A stretch of 9,426 nucleotides of DNA from Pseudomonadota bacterium (GCA_029549705.1 JAKPIR010000037.1:1-9426), one strand, 5' to 3'. Numbered from the stretch's first letter, positions 1 through 5,724 are shown. Notes: a model not told the origin generated them from the sequence alone. Numbers and translations: made by a program.

Positions 1-23
1 ATATTCTTAAATGTATTATTCAA
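1..23 (-). CDS. ftsH: FtsH ATP-dependent zinc metalloprotease, extreme N-terminus (partial)
   Basis: Only the first seven codons and part of an eighth are in the window; the gene runs off the left edge. On the minus strand a TTG at 23-21 opens a frame reading M-N-N-T-F-K-N-(I). This resembles the start of betaproteobacterial FtsH, whose first membrane helix follows immediately. A good Shine-Dalgarno AAGGAA (31-36) lies 7 nt upstream of the TTG. FtsH is an inner-membrane AAA+ protease that degrades misassembled membrane proteins and regulators; none of its catalytic domains is visible here. The position, 88 bp downstream of rlmE on the same strand, matches the well-known rlmE-ftsH order, and the call rests largely on that. 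The TTG start is inferred from the SD and the peptide; no ATG lies in frame within the visible part. Confidence 0.7.
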
Positions 24-30
24 AATTCCG

Positions 31-36
31 TTCCTT
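31..36 (-). promoter_or_regulatory. Ribosome binding site of ftsH
   Basis: The minus strand reads AAGGAA here, 7 nt before the TTG at 23-21. It is the main evidence that this non-ATG codon is the ftsH start. Confidence 0.6.
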
Positions 37-62
37 TATTAAAAGGGATAAATATCTGTCTG

Positions 63-91
63 ATTCTACGGCATTTTTACACTGATGAAAA
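63..91 (-). promoter_or_regulatory. Candidate sigma70 promoter for ftsH
   Basis: The minus strand shows TTTTCA at 91-86 (4 of 6 to TTGACA), a 17-bp spacer, and TAGAAT at 68-63 (5 of 6 to TATAAT). Transcription would begin near position 56, giving a leader of about 33 nt before the ftsH TTG. There is no convincing terminator between rlmE and ftsH, so ftsH could be read both from this site and from rlmE. I see no heat-shock (sigma32) promoter. Found by eye only. Confidence 0.35.
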
Positions 92-111
92 TGCTGAAAA
101 ACCTGTTTTTA

Positions 112-729
112 CTACTTTTTTCCTAATCCTAGCAAATACACTTCGCTGCTGCGGTCACGCGAGGCTTTTGGTTTACGCGTGACGACTTTATCAAACTGTT
201 GTCGCATCGCTTTAACGAGTTCGTCAAAGCCAGCACCTACGAACACTTTGACTAAAAAGTTGCCATTAGGTTTCAGCCAGTCTTTGCAGAATTCTAGCGC
301 CAACTCTGTTAAATAGGCCGCCCCTGCCTGATCCACATCCTTCACACCGCTTATATTGGGCGCCATGTCAGCAATTACAAGGTCAACTTGGCTTTTATTC
401 AACGCATTTTCAAGCTGCTGCAGCACAGATGCCTCACGAAAATCACCCTGAATAAACTCAACACCGGCAATCGGGTGCATGTCTAAAATATCGAGTGCAA
501 TGACACGCCCCTGACCTTTTAGGCGCTGCACCGCCACTTGCGACCAACTGCCTGGCGTTGAACCCAAATCAAGAATGGTCATGCCCGGCCTGATGAGCTT
601 GTCTTTGTCATCAATTTCAATCAATTTATAAGCCGCACGCGCACGATAACCCTCTTTTTGCGCAAGTTTCACGTAAGGGTCATTCAAATGTTCTTGCATC
701 CATGCTTTGCTGGTTTTACTGGGTTTCAT
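112..729 (-). CDS. rlmE: 23S rRNA (uridine-2552 2'-O)-methyltransferase RlmE (RrmJ/FtsJ)
   Basis: RlmE transfers a methyl group from S-adenosylmethionine to the ribose of U2552 in the A-loop of 23S rRNA, late in 50S assembly. The protein is 205 residues, close to the 209 of E. coli. The SAM-binding glycine loop LDLGSTPGSWSQ is at about residues 54-65. The K-D-K-E catalytic set of the family is present: K35 in AAYKL, D121 in ADMAP, K161 in FLVKVF and E196 in SSEVYL. I chose the ATG at 729; a GTG immediately upstream at 732 is the alternative and adds one residue. No strong Shine-Dalgarno precedes either. The gene is divergent from yhbY across about 95 bp and is followed by ftsH on the same strand, the usual neighbour. 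The family call is secure. Confidence 0.96.
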   Translation of the reverse strand: MKPSKTSKAWMQEHLNDPYVKLAQKEGYRARAAYKLIEIDDKDKLIRPGMTILDLGSTPGSWSQVAVQRLKGQGRVIALDILDMHPIAGVEFIQGDFREASVLQQLENALNKSQVDLVIADMAPNISGVKDVDQAGAAYLTELALEFCKDWLKPNGNFLVKVFVGAGFDELVKAMRQQFDKVVTRKPKASRDRSSEVYLLGLGKK

Positions 730-762
730 CACTGATGGGTTTCAATCGAGATTAAGGTTTCA

Positions 763-792
763 TTCAACGTTAAACTGGCTTCATGTTAAAAT
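763..792 (+). promoter_or_regulatory. Candidate sigma70 promoter for yhbY
   Basis: TTCAAC (763-768) and TAAAAT (787-792) are separated by 18 bp in the rlmE/yhbY divergent gap. A start near 799 would leave a leader of about 25 nt before the yhbY ATG. Found by eye; strength not measured. Confidence 0.4.
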
Positions 793-823
793 GCGTAGCA
801 ACCACACATTATAAAAGAACATC

Positions 824-1144
824 ATGAAACCAACTAACTTAAAGCTCACTACCAAACAAATCGCGCACTTACGCGGCTTAGCGCATGACTTGAACCCTGT
901 GGTGATGATAGGTAACAACGGCCTGACAGACAATGTGCTGAAAGAAATTGAGCTTAATTTAAATGCGCACGAACTCATCAAAGTGCAAGTCGCGGGCGAT
1001 GACCGCGATGCACGCAAAGCCATTTTTAATGAGATTGCTAGTAAAACTAATGCACTTGCCGTGCATCATATTGGCAAACAGCTGGTTTTTTATCGCCCAA
1101 GTGACACGGTAAAAGAATCTGCAAAGATTGTTATTCCAAGATAA
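824..1144 (+). CDS. yhbY: YhbY family ribosome assembly RNA-binding protein (CRS1-YhbY domain)
   Basis: This is a 106-residue single-domain protein. The CRS1-YhbY (CRM) fold, related to the KH fold, fills about residues 5-93. The GxxG-type RNA-binding loop is visible as GNNG at residues 30-33, followed by the helix TDNVLKEIELNLNAHELIKV and the strand-rich stretch ending HHIGKQLVFYRP. E. coli YhbY binds pre-50S particles, and that role in ribosome assembly is inferred here from the family. The C-terminal tail (residues 94-106) is basic and probably unstructured. Translation starts at the only sensible ATG; upstream there is only a weak AGAA-type ribosome site. It is transcribed away from rlmE, another 50S maturation gene, and ends about 55 bp before a strong terminator, so it is probably monocistronic. 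Confidence 0.93.
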   Translation: MKPTNLKLTTKQIAHLRGLAHDLNPVVMIGNNGLTDNVLKEIELNLNAHELIKVQVAGDDRDARKAIFNEIASKTNALAVHHIGKQLVFYRPSDTVKESAKIVIPR

Positions 1145-1199
1145 CTTTACGCACTAAAAATAACGTTTTTAAATCAATATTTAAGCACTAATCTTTTGC

Positions 1200-1247
1200 A
1201 ATGCCCTGCAAGCCTTTATTTATAAGGCTCGCAGGGCATTGTTTTTT
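1200..1247 (+). terminator. Intrinsic terminator of yhbY
   Basis: A 17-bp stem (1200-1216 with 1224-1240, one mismatch at 1210/1230) closes a 7-nt loop and is followed by TTTTTT at 1242-1247 on the plus strand. The U-tract lies only on the plus side, so it is oriented to stop yhbY. On the minus strand the same hairpin would meet transcripts leaving modC but lacks a U-tract. The rest of the convergent gap 1145-1328 holds nothing else I can name. Confidence 0.9.
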
Positions 1248-1328
1248 GCTCGAGGGATTTTGTGCATGAGAATCTCATCATTTTAATAGTGCAAGTTTGA
1301 TATTTTGTATGATAACAACGGCGTTTAT

Positions 1329-2408
1329 TTACAGATGCATTGAAATTGGGTGAATGCTCTGCGCTTTGATTAAGCAGTACACTTGTGTACCCACAGCAAT
1401 TTTTAAATCTACCAACGCTTTATTCGTGACTTCTACAATTAATTCAGCGCCAATATCAACCGAAACCAACATTCTTGACCCAACAGTCTGAATGCTTGAA
1501 ACCACACCAACAAGCTGGTTTTGTATTGAAATGCCTTCAATTTGATGTGTCGATAAAGCAATATTAGAGGCCGCAATCGATACCGAAACCATACTGCCTA
1601 TCTGCGCGTCAATGGGTGGCATGACAATGCGCTGATTGCCAACGGTAGCAATGCTATAACCGAGCATTGCATGCTGTTCTGAAATGGTGGAATGCAGCAC
1701 ATTTTCTAAACCGAGTGATTGCGCGAGCGCCAAAACGCGTTCATCGTGAATCACTTCATTAAAGTTGCCTACGGCAAGAATTTTGCCAGCTTCGAGCATG
1801 GCAATTTGTGGCGTTAAATACAAAATTTCATCAATGGCATGGCTGACATAGACCATCGGTATTTGCGTTTCAACTTTTATGCGGCGCAAAAATGGCAAAA
1901 TTTGTTGCTTGAGACGCACATCTAGTGAGGCTAGCGGTTCATCTAATAACAACAAACGTGGCGATGCCAGCAAAGCACGGCCTAAAGCAACGCGCTGTTT
2001 TTCGCCGCCAGAGAGCTGATGCGGCTTTTGCTTTAAAAGTTGGCCAATCTCTAGCAGTTCAACGACCTGATGAAAGCCTAAGCGACGCTTTTCTTTGGCA
2101 AGTAACTTGAATCCATAATTCAAATTATCCTGCACGGTGAGGTGCGGAAATAGTCGGCTATCTTGAAACACCATGCCAATCTGCCGCTGATGCGCAGGGA
2201 TGTTGATGCCTTTTGCACTGTTAAATAAGCACGCATTTTCTAAGGAAAATTGCCCTGTATCGGGTGTAACAAGGCCCGCCATCATCGCCAATAAGGTGCT
2301 TTTTCCGGCGCCCGATGGGCCATAAATACCCATGACACCATGGTCTGGAATTTCAGCTTGCATATCCAAAGTGAACGATTGTCGATGATGATAGAAATGA
2401 AATTTCAT
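1329..2408 (-). CDS. modC: Molybdate ABC transporter ATP-binding protein ModC
   Basis: ModC is the cytoplasmic ATPase that powers the ModAB molybdate importer. The 359-residue protein has a complete ABC domain: Walker A GPSGAGKST at 30-38, Q-loop Q82 (FQDSRLFPHL), signature LSGGE at 132-136, Walker B LLLLDEP at 152-158 and switch histidine H190. A C-terminal TOBE/MOP oxyanion-binding domain spans about 294-357, which separates ModC from most related importers and fits feedback inhibition by molybdate in some family members. The length matches E. coli ModC (352). The ATG at 2408 is the only good start, although no clear Shine-Dalgarno precedes it; it follows modB after 17 bp, so translational coupling is plausible. 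It is the last gene of modABC, with no intrinsic terminator of its own visible. A sulfate or tungstate specificity is less likely given ModA, ModB and the ModE-like gene. Confidence 0.95.
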   Translation of the reverse strand: MKFHFYHHRQSFTLDMQAEIPDHGVMGIYGPSGAGKSTLLAMMAGLVTPDTGQFSLENACLFNSAKGINIPAHQRQIGMVFQDSRLFPHLTVQDNLNYGFKLLAKEKRRLGFHQVVELLEIGQLLKQKPHQLSGGEKQRVALGRALLASPRLLLLDEPLASLDVRLKQQILPFLRRIKVETQIPMVYVSHAIDEILYLTPQIAMLEAGKILAVGNFNEVIHDERVLALAQSLGLENVLHSTISEQHAMLGYSIATVGNQRIVMPPIDAQIGSMVSVSIAASNIALSTHQIEGISIQNQLVGVVSSIQTVGSRMLVSVDIGAELIVEVTNKALVDLKIAVGTQVYCLIKAQSIHPISMHL

Positions 2409-2425
2409 AGGCGATGATGTTTAAA

Positions 2426-3106
2426 TCAGTGACTACGTTTATGCGCTGGGCGTAAGGTATAAATAAACAATAGCACGACAAATGAAAACGCCAGCATCAC
2501 TGCCGAAAGTGCATGTGCTTGCATATATTCAAGTGCCTCTACATGGTCATATATCTGCACGGATGCCACGCGCGTGACACCCGGAATGTTGCCGCCTATC
2601 ATCAATACAACGCCAAACTCACCGATAGTATGCACAAAGGTAAGAATAATGGCTGTTAAAAATCCAGCACGTGACAATGGCACGGCAATTGAGAAAAAAC
2701 GATGCTGCACAGAAGCGCCTAGGCTAGCGGCGGCATCCAGCAAATTCTTATCCACTGCTTCAAATGCATTTTGCAATGGCTGCACCATAAAAGGCAAAGA
2801 ATAAATAATTGAGGCTACCACTAAACCGCCAAAAGTAAACGGTAATGCTTGCCAGCCTAATTGATGCATTAGGCCGCCAATCGGGCCGTTTGGCCCCATG
2901 GCCAATAAAAAATAAAACCCAAGCACAGAAGGCGGCAACACCAAAGGCAATGCCACCACGGCGCTAATCACCCCTTTTATTTTTGAAGATGTACGAGCAA
3001 GCCACCAAGCTAGCGGTGTCGCCAACACGAGTAAAATCAAAGTCACAACGCCTGCGAGTTTAAGCGTCAATAAAATGGCTTGGATATCTGATGGGCTTAA
3101 ACGCAT
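2426..3106 (-). CDS. modB: Molybdate ABC transporter permease ModB
   Basis: ModB is the inner-membrane channel subunit of the molybdate importer and works as a dimer with ModC. From the chosen start it has 226 residues, the usual size, with about five hydrophobic segments beginning at residues 10-35. The EAA loop that docks on the ATPase is clear at about 116-145 (EAVDKNLLDAAASLG, then IAVPLS). The GEFGVVLMIGG stretch after it is typical of ModB. I chose the ATG at 3106 because an AAGAG ribosome site (3112-3116) lies 5 nt upstream. An in-frame ATG at 3121, with no ribosome site, would add five residues. The gene follows modA after 33 bp (18 bp with the longer start) and precedes modC by 17 bp, so the three form one operon. 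Confidence 0.94.
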   Translation of the reverse strand: MRLSPSDIQAILLTLKLAGVVTLILLVLATPLAWWLARTSSKIKGVISAVVALPLVLPPSVLGFYFLLAMGPNGPIGGLMHQLGWQALPFTFGGLVVASIIYSLPFMVQPLQNAFEAVDKNLLDAAASLGASVQHRFFSIAVPLSRAGFLTAIILTFVHTIGEFGVVLMIGGNIPGVTRVASVQIYDHVEALEYMQAHALSAVMLAFSFVVLLFIYTLRPAHKRSH

Positions 3107-3139
3107 GGTGTCTCTTAACATTGATGTGCATTCACTTAT

Positions 3140-3937
3140 TTACTGACCTGCTTCATCGGGTAAAGTAAAGCCGTACCTTACCATGATTTTTCTAGCTTCT
3201 GTGCTTGCCATGTAATTCGAAAATTTCTTTGCCGCTTGATTGGCTTCCGCGCGTTTTGTAATCACAAAACCTTGTTTGAGCGGGCTATGCAAGGTGTCGG
3301 GAATCAGCCAATAATTGCCCTGCTTTGAGAGCGCGTCACTTAACGCGAGTGATAGGGCAATAATGCCTACTTGCGCATTCCCCGTGTGCACAAATTGAGC
3401 GGTTTGCGCGATATTTTCACCATACACCAATTTTGGCTCAACACTATCCCAAAGTTTTTTTGATCTTAATGCCTCCTCCGCACGCTTGCCATATGGCGCA
3501 TGCTTTGGGTTGGCAATGGCAATGCGTTTAATCTCTGCGCGCGTTAAATCTTCCAAGCGCAACTGGGTCGCATCTAGCTGCGTTTTTGGACTCCACAAAA
3601 CAATGCGCCCAAAGGCATACGGCTTAGTTGGCCCTGCTGTCAAGCCAGCGGCCTCTAGCTTTTCGGGATAACTAATATCTGCTGAAAAATATAAATCATA
3701 CGGCGCCTGATTTTGTATTTGCGTAAAAATTTTGCCAGAAGAGCCGTAAATCACCTCCACGTCATCTGCAGGGTTAGCTTTTTTAAATTGTGTGACGATT
3801 TCATCCATGGCAAATTTTAAATCTGCGGCGGCGGCAATGTTGATTTTTTCTGCAAACGACTCTGACGATAGCACCGCCAATAAAATTCCTAGTAGCACTT
3901 GATTGTATTTCTTCAAAAAAACGCTAATTCGTTGCAT
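3140..3937 (-). CDS. modA: Molybdate ABC transporter periplasmic substrate-binding protein ModA
   Basis: ModA captures molybdate in the periplasm and delivers it to ModBC. The 265-residue precursor has a classic signal peptide: basic residues near K9-K10, a hydrophobic core LLGILLAVLSS, and a probable cleavage after SFA at 27-29. The mature protein begins with the strand KINIAAAADL. Family landmarks are the SSG oxyanion loop at 66-68, the DLYFSAD segment at 81-87, ANPKHAPYG at 142-150 and GENIAQT at 173-179. The length is close to E. coli ModA (257). The ATG at 3937 has a strong GAGG ribosome site with the AGGA core 6 nt upstream. It is the first gene of modABC. Tungstate or related oxyanions could also bind, but the ModB/ModC/ModE context favours molybdate. 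Confidence 0.95.
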   Translation of the reverse strand: MQRISVFLKKYNQVLLGILLAVLSSESFAEKINIAAAADLKFAMDEIVTQFKKANPADDVEVIYGSSGKIFTQIQNQAPYDLYFSADISYPEKLEAAGLTAGPTKPYAFGRIVLWSPKTQLDATQLRLEDLTRAEIKRIAIANPKHAPYGKRAEEALRSKKLWDSVEPKLVYGENIAQTAQFVHTGNAQVGIIALSLALSDALSKQGNYWLIPDTLHSPLKQGFVITKRAEANQAAKKFSNYMASTEARKIMVRYGFTLPDEAGQ

Positions 3938-3940
3938 GTC

Positions 3941-3948
3941 TTTTCCTC
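3941..3948 (-). promoter_or_regulatory. Ribosome binding site of modA
   Basis: The minus strand reads GAGGAAAA, with the AGGA core 6 nt before the modA ATG at 3937. It fixes the start and is the best ribosome site in the mod locus. Confidence 0.7.
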
Positions 3949-3991
3949 GAAATTAATGCAAAGATAGGATTGAAAATCATCATACGCGCTC

Positions 3992-4020
3992 AGCATAATC
4001 GCTTTTGCAGTATCGACCAA
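3992..4020 (-). promoter_or_regulatory. Alternative weak promoter close to modA
   Basis: The minus strand has TTGGTC at 4020-4015, a 17-bp spacer and TATGCT at 3997-3992, between the palindromic repeat and modA. If used, the modA leader would be only about 50 nt and would exclude the repeat and the ModE-like sites. The match is modest (4 of 6 in the -10), so I rank it below the promoter at 4261-4289. Confidence 0.25.
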
Positions 4021-4027
4021 TTTACGA

Positions 4028-4178
4028 TTAAAGAAACGCGTAATAAGTGGCTAAGCGAGATGAAGTGCAAGGCGCACGGAACGCAGCAACCGAGATAGTA
4101 CGAGGTGTACAGCGAGGTTGCGAGTACCGTGCAACGCAGCGATTAGCTCGCATAGCCACTTATTACGTGTTTCCTTAA
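4028..4178. repeat. 151-bp concentric imperfect palindrome (MITE-like or intergenic repeat)
   Basis: The ends are 32-bp inverted repeats (4028-4059 and 4147-4178) with 29 of 32 positions matching. Inside, further inverted pairs share the same centre near 4103: GCACGG 4074-4079 with CCGTGC 4127-4132, GCAACC 4086-4091 with GGTTGC 4116-4121, and GTAC 4098-4101 with GTAC 4107-4110 around a 5-nt loop. A short direct repeat AACGCAGC occurs at 4080-4087 and 4133-4140. There is no coding frame, so any transposition would need help from elsewhere. Each end carries TTAA, which could be a target duplication or simply part of the arms. It lies between the ModE-like operator and modA. As RNA it would fold into one long interrupted hairpin. 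The overall form is that of a multicopy intergenic repeat, which I infer but cannot confirm from one copy. Confidence 0.85.
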
Positions 4179-4245
4179 CTAGAATGTCAGTGCCAGGCTC
4201 TAGATATCCTTAAATATTCATGTGTATTGATTAGTCAAACTTAAC

Positions 4246-4309
4246 CGCTATTCCCATTTAATCATAACTATCGCTATATTCAAACAGGAATAGCGCTAAA
4301 CGCTATATT
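4246..4309. promoter_or_regulatory. Cluster of ModE-like operator half-sites
   Basis: Four copies of a CGCTAT-type half-site lie within 64 bp: CGCTATTCC 4246-4254, CGCTATATT 4272-4280, the inverted GGAATAGCG 4287-4295, and CGCTATATT 4301-4309. The middle pair (4272-4295) forms an inverted repeat of ModE-box form, CGCTATATT-N6-GGAATAGCG; known ModE operators are palindromes of roughly CGnTATAT-spacer-ATATAnCG. The 10 bases beginning at 4272 and at 4301 are identical, 29 bp apart. The cluster sits 20 bp beyond the end of the ModE-like gene and overlaps the best modA promoter candidate, the usual place for a repressor. Function is inferred from sequence form and context. Confidence 0.65.
4261..4289 (-). 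promoter_or_regulatory. Candidate modABC promoter under the ModE-like sites
   Basis: On the minus strand a good -10, TATGAT (4266-4261), lies 17 bp from a poor -35, TCCTGT (4289-4284). The central ModE-like palindrome 4272-4295 covers the spacer and -35, so a bound ModE would block polymerase. Transcription would start near 4254 and give a leader of about 317 nt containing the entire 151-bp palindrome. Confidence 0.4.
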
Positions 4310-4329
4310 CTTCAAGTGTATTTAGTCGA

Positions 4330-4680
4330 TTACTCGGGGAGATTCAGATGAGCGTTGATTAACTCAAGTTCAGCACTAGTCGCTATCTCCGCCTTAGCAA
4401 CGAGGTCGCGATATGTTTTAAGAATAAGGTAACCAAATTCAGTTAATTGCGCACCACCGCCATGCTGGCCGCCTGGTGATGACAAAACTAGGGGTTGTTT
4501 GAAACACTTATTCATCACGTCAACTAACTCCCAAGCGCGCCGATACGACATGCTCATTTGCTTTGCCGCAGCAGAGATGGAACCGTTTGTATCAATCGCT
4601 TCAAGTAAATCGGCTTTTCCAGGCCCCATGGCAATTAAGTTTCCATTGGTAACTCTAATTTTTAAGCTACTTTTAGTCAT
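4330..4680 (-). CDS. Short ModE-type winged-helix regulator (DNA-binding domain only)
   Basis: This 116-residue protein matches the N-terminal, LysR-like winged-helix domain of ModE. The helix-turn-helix is at about 34-54 (SISAAAKQMSMSYRRAWELV), and the glycine-rich wing GGQHGGGAQLT spans 70-80 as in ModE. Full-length ModE is about 262 residues with two C-terminal molybdate-binding MOP domains. Those are absent: the frame ends at LNLPE, and the next 390 bp hold no continuation. It therefore cannot sense molybdate through its own MOP domains. I chose the ATG at 4680; a TTG at 4683 is possible, and neither has a clear ribosome site. It starts 25 bp after the DUF4149 gene on the same strand and ends 20 bp before the half-site cluster. 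The likely job is control of modABC, perhaps also of itself; this is inferred. Confidence 0.85.
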   Translation of the reverse strand: MTKSSLKIRVTNGNLIAMGPGKADLLEAIDTNGSISAAAKQMSMSYRRAWELVDVMNKCFKQPLVLSSPGGQHGGGAQLTEFGYLILKTYRDLVAKAEIATSAELELINAHLNLPE

Positions 4681-4705
4681 CAAAAAATCAGCTTCGATAT
4701 AAAAA

Positions 4706-5143
4706 TTAGCGAACCTTTAACACCATGACTATCGCCAGCAAACATTCAGCAATATAAGCGACGCTGGCCACACCGTGCCAGGTTCTGAAGCGGTCGGCAA
4801 ACACGCTTTGCATCACATCCGCAGGCAAGGCGTCGGCTTTCAACTGGGCCAGTAAAGGCTGAATACCAAAATGGCCTGCCAGCACAAGCATCAACATAAA
4901 AAACACAGCCCAAAAATATCCCTGCTTGAGTGCACTGGTGCCAAAAGCGACCAAGCGGTGAATGAGGAGAAACGCGCCACTGGCCATGCCGATATAGCTC
5001 ACTACGGTGAATAGTTTTCCTGCAACAGCACCTGCAAGTTGTTTGTCTTGCAGGGTGTCAAATAGCACGTAGGCGCTGATGCCTGTCATCCAGAGTGCCC
5101 CGGCCCAAAGCGCGATGACGATAAGCGCAATACGGTAGCCCAT
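4706..5143 (-). CDS. DUF4149 domain-containing membrane protein
   Basis: This 145-residue integral membrane protein of unknown function belongs to the DUF4149 family that often follows greA in betaproteobacteria. Four hydrophobic segments are visible at about 4-28, 39-63, 75-98 and 121-143. Conserved-looking features are the WAGALW motif in the first helix, a histidine in IHRL (62), HFGIQPLL after the third helix, and RTWHGVASVAY leading into the fourth. Its ATG shares one base with the greA stop (TAATG at 5145-5141), so translation is probably coupled to greA. No enzymatic motif is visible and I assign no function. The ModE-like gene follows after 25 bp and could be read from the same transcript. 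Confidence 0.85.
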   Translation of the reverse strand: MGYRIALIVIALWAGALWMTGISAYVLFDTLQDKQLAGAVAGKLFTVVSYIGMASGAFLLIHRLVAFGTSALKQGYFWAVFFMLMLVLAGHFGIQPLLAQLKADALPADVMQSVFADRFRTWHGVASVAYIAECLLAIVMVLKVR

Positions 5144-5625
5144 TAGAGGTATAACACCTCAATGATTTCGTACTCTTTTACGCCACCTGGTGCGACGACT
5201 TCAGCGATTTCGCCTTCTGATTTGCCGATTAAACCACGCGCGATGGGTGAACTTACTGAAACTTTACCATTTTTAATATCTGCTTCGTCTTCGCCGACAA
5301 TTTGGTAGGTTTTGGTATCACCTGAATCTAAATCTTCAAACCGCACGGTGGCGCCAAACACCACACGACCATCCGCATTTAATGTTTGAGGATCTATCAC
5401 CTGCAGGTTTGAGAGCTTCGCTTCTAATTCGGAAATGCGGCCTTCGATAAAGCTTTGACGTTCTTTCGCAGACTCATACTCGGCATTTTCAGATAAATCG
5501 CCTTGCGCACGCGCCTCAGCAATTGCCTGAATAATATTGGGACGATCAACAGCGCGTAAACGTTGCAATTCTTCTTTGAGTAACTCGGCACCTTTGATGG
5601 TAACGGGGATTTGCGTAACTGCCAT
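5143..5625 (-). CDS. greA: Transcription elongation factor GreA
   Basis: GreA enters the secondary channel of RNA polymerase and stimulates cleavage of backtracked RNA. From the chosen ATG at 5625 the protein has 160 residues (E. coli 158). The N-terminal antiparallel coiled coil covers about 1-78, with the conserved tip GDLSENAEY at 42-50 carrying the acidic pair D43 and E46. The C-terminal FKBP-like domain runs from about 80 to 160 and includes GKVSVSSPIARGLIGK. The frame is open upstream to 5676, but those 17 codons overlap the leader and lie against the carB terminator; the AAGG ribosome site and the family-typical start MAVTQIPVT support 5625. It lies about 100 bp after carB, beyond a terminator, and overlaps the DUF4149 start by one base. 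Confidence 0.96.
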   Translation of the reverse strand: MAVTQIPVTIKGAELLKEELQRLRAVDRPNIIQAIAEARAQGDLSENAEYESAKERQSFIEGRISELEAKLSNLQVIDPQTLNADGRVVFGATVRFEDLDSGDTKTYQIVGEDEADIKNGKVSVSSPIARGLIGKSEGEIAEVVAPGGVKEYEIIEVLYL

Positions 5626-5634
5626 ATTGCTAAA

Positions 5635-5638
5635 CCTT
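5635..5638 (-). promoter_or_regulatory. Ribosome binding site fixing the greA start
   Basis: AAGG on the minus strand lies 9 nt before the ATG at 5625. The longer in-frame start at 5676 would run through this leader, so the site argues for the shorter protein. Confidence 0.5.
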
Positions 5639-5654
5639 GTCAAAATTAAAGCAT

Positions 5655-5686
5655 AAAAAATAAACCACACCCGCAAGAGTGTGGTT
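5655..5686 (-). terminator. Intrinsic terminator after carB
   Basis: On the minus strand an 8-bp stem AACCACAC/GTGTGGTT (5686-5679 with 5670-5663) closes an 8-nt loop and runs into a U-rich tail with six Ts at 5660-5655. It lies 38 bp past the carB stop and 29 bp before the greA ATG. It should end most carAB transcripts, with readthrough or a promoter near it needed for greA; I see no convincing greA promoter in the remaining few bases. Confidence 0.8.
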
Positions 5687-5724
5687 GAAGAAATTAAATT
5701 TAAATACGATAGTTGAAGTGTATT

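Noticed and set aside
809..814. Perfect minus-strand TATAAT that could be the rlmE -10
   Set aside because: At 16-18 bp spacing there is no acceptable -35, since the position falls in the first codons of yhbY. Left unassigned.
781..1023. An 80-codon minus-strand frame opposite yhbY
   Set aside because: It overlaps yhbY and its promoter entirely and resembles no known protein; a shadow of the real gene.
1266..1278. Short palindrome ATGAGAATCTCAT, loosely like a Fur-type or other operator
   Set aside because: It lies between the ends of two convergent genes (yhbY and modC), where no promoter is expected, and has no U-tract for a terminator. A 13-bp palindrome in AT-rich DNA is weak evidence.
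4028..4178. TTAA at both ends taken as proof of a transposon target duplication
   Set aside because: TTAA is self-complementary and may simply be the outer part of the inverted arms, and the sequence outside it shows no further duplication. A relative with an empty site would be needed.
3938..4329. Molybdenum-cofactor riboswitch upstream of modA
   Set aside because: The structured part is explained by one concentric palindrome with repeat-like arms, and I could not match it to the Moco RNA architecture. A covariance-model search would settle this.
5626..5676. Longer GreA with 17 extra N-terminal residues
   Set aside because: The extra codons run back through the leader to the carB terminator, the extension is not typical of GreA, and a ribosome site precedes the internal ATG at 5625.
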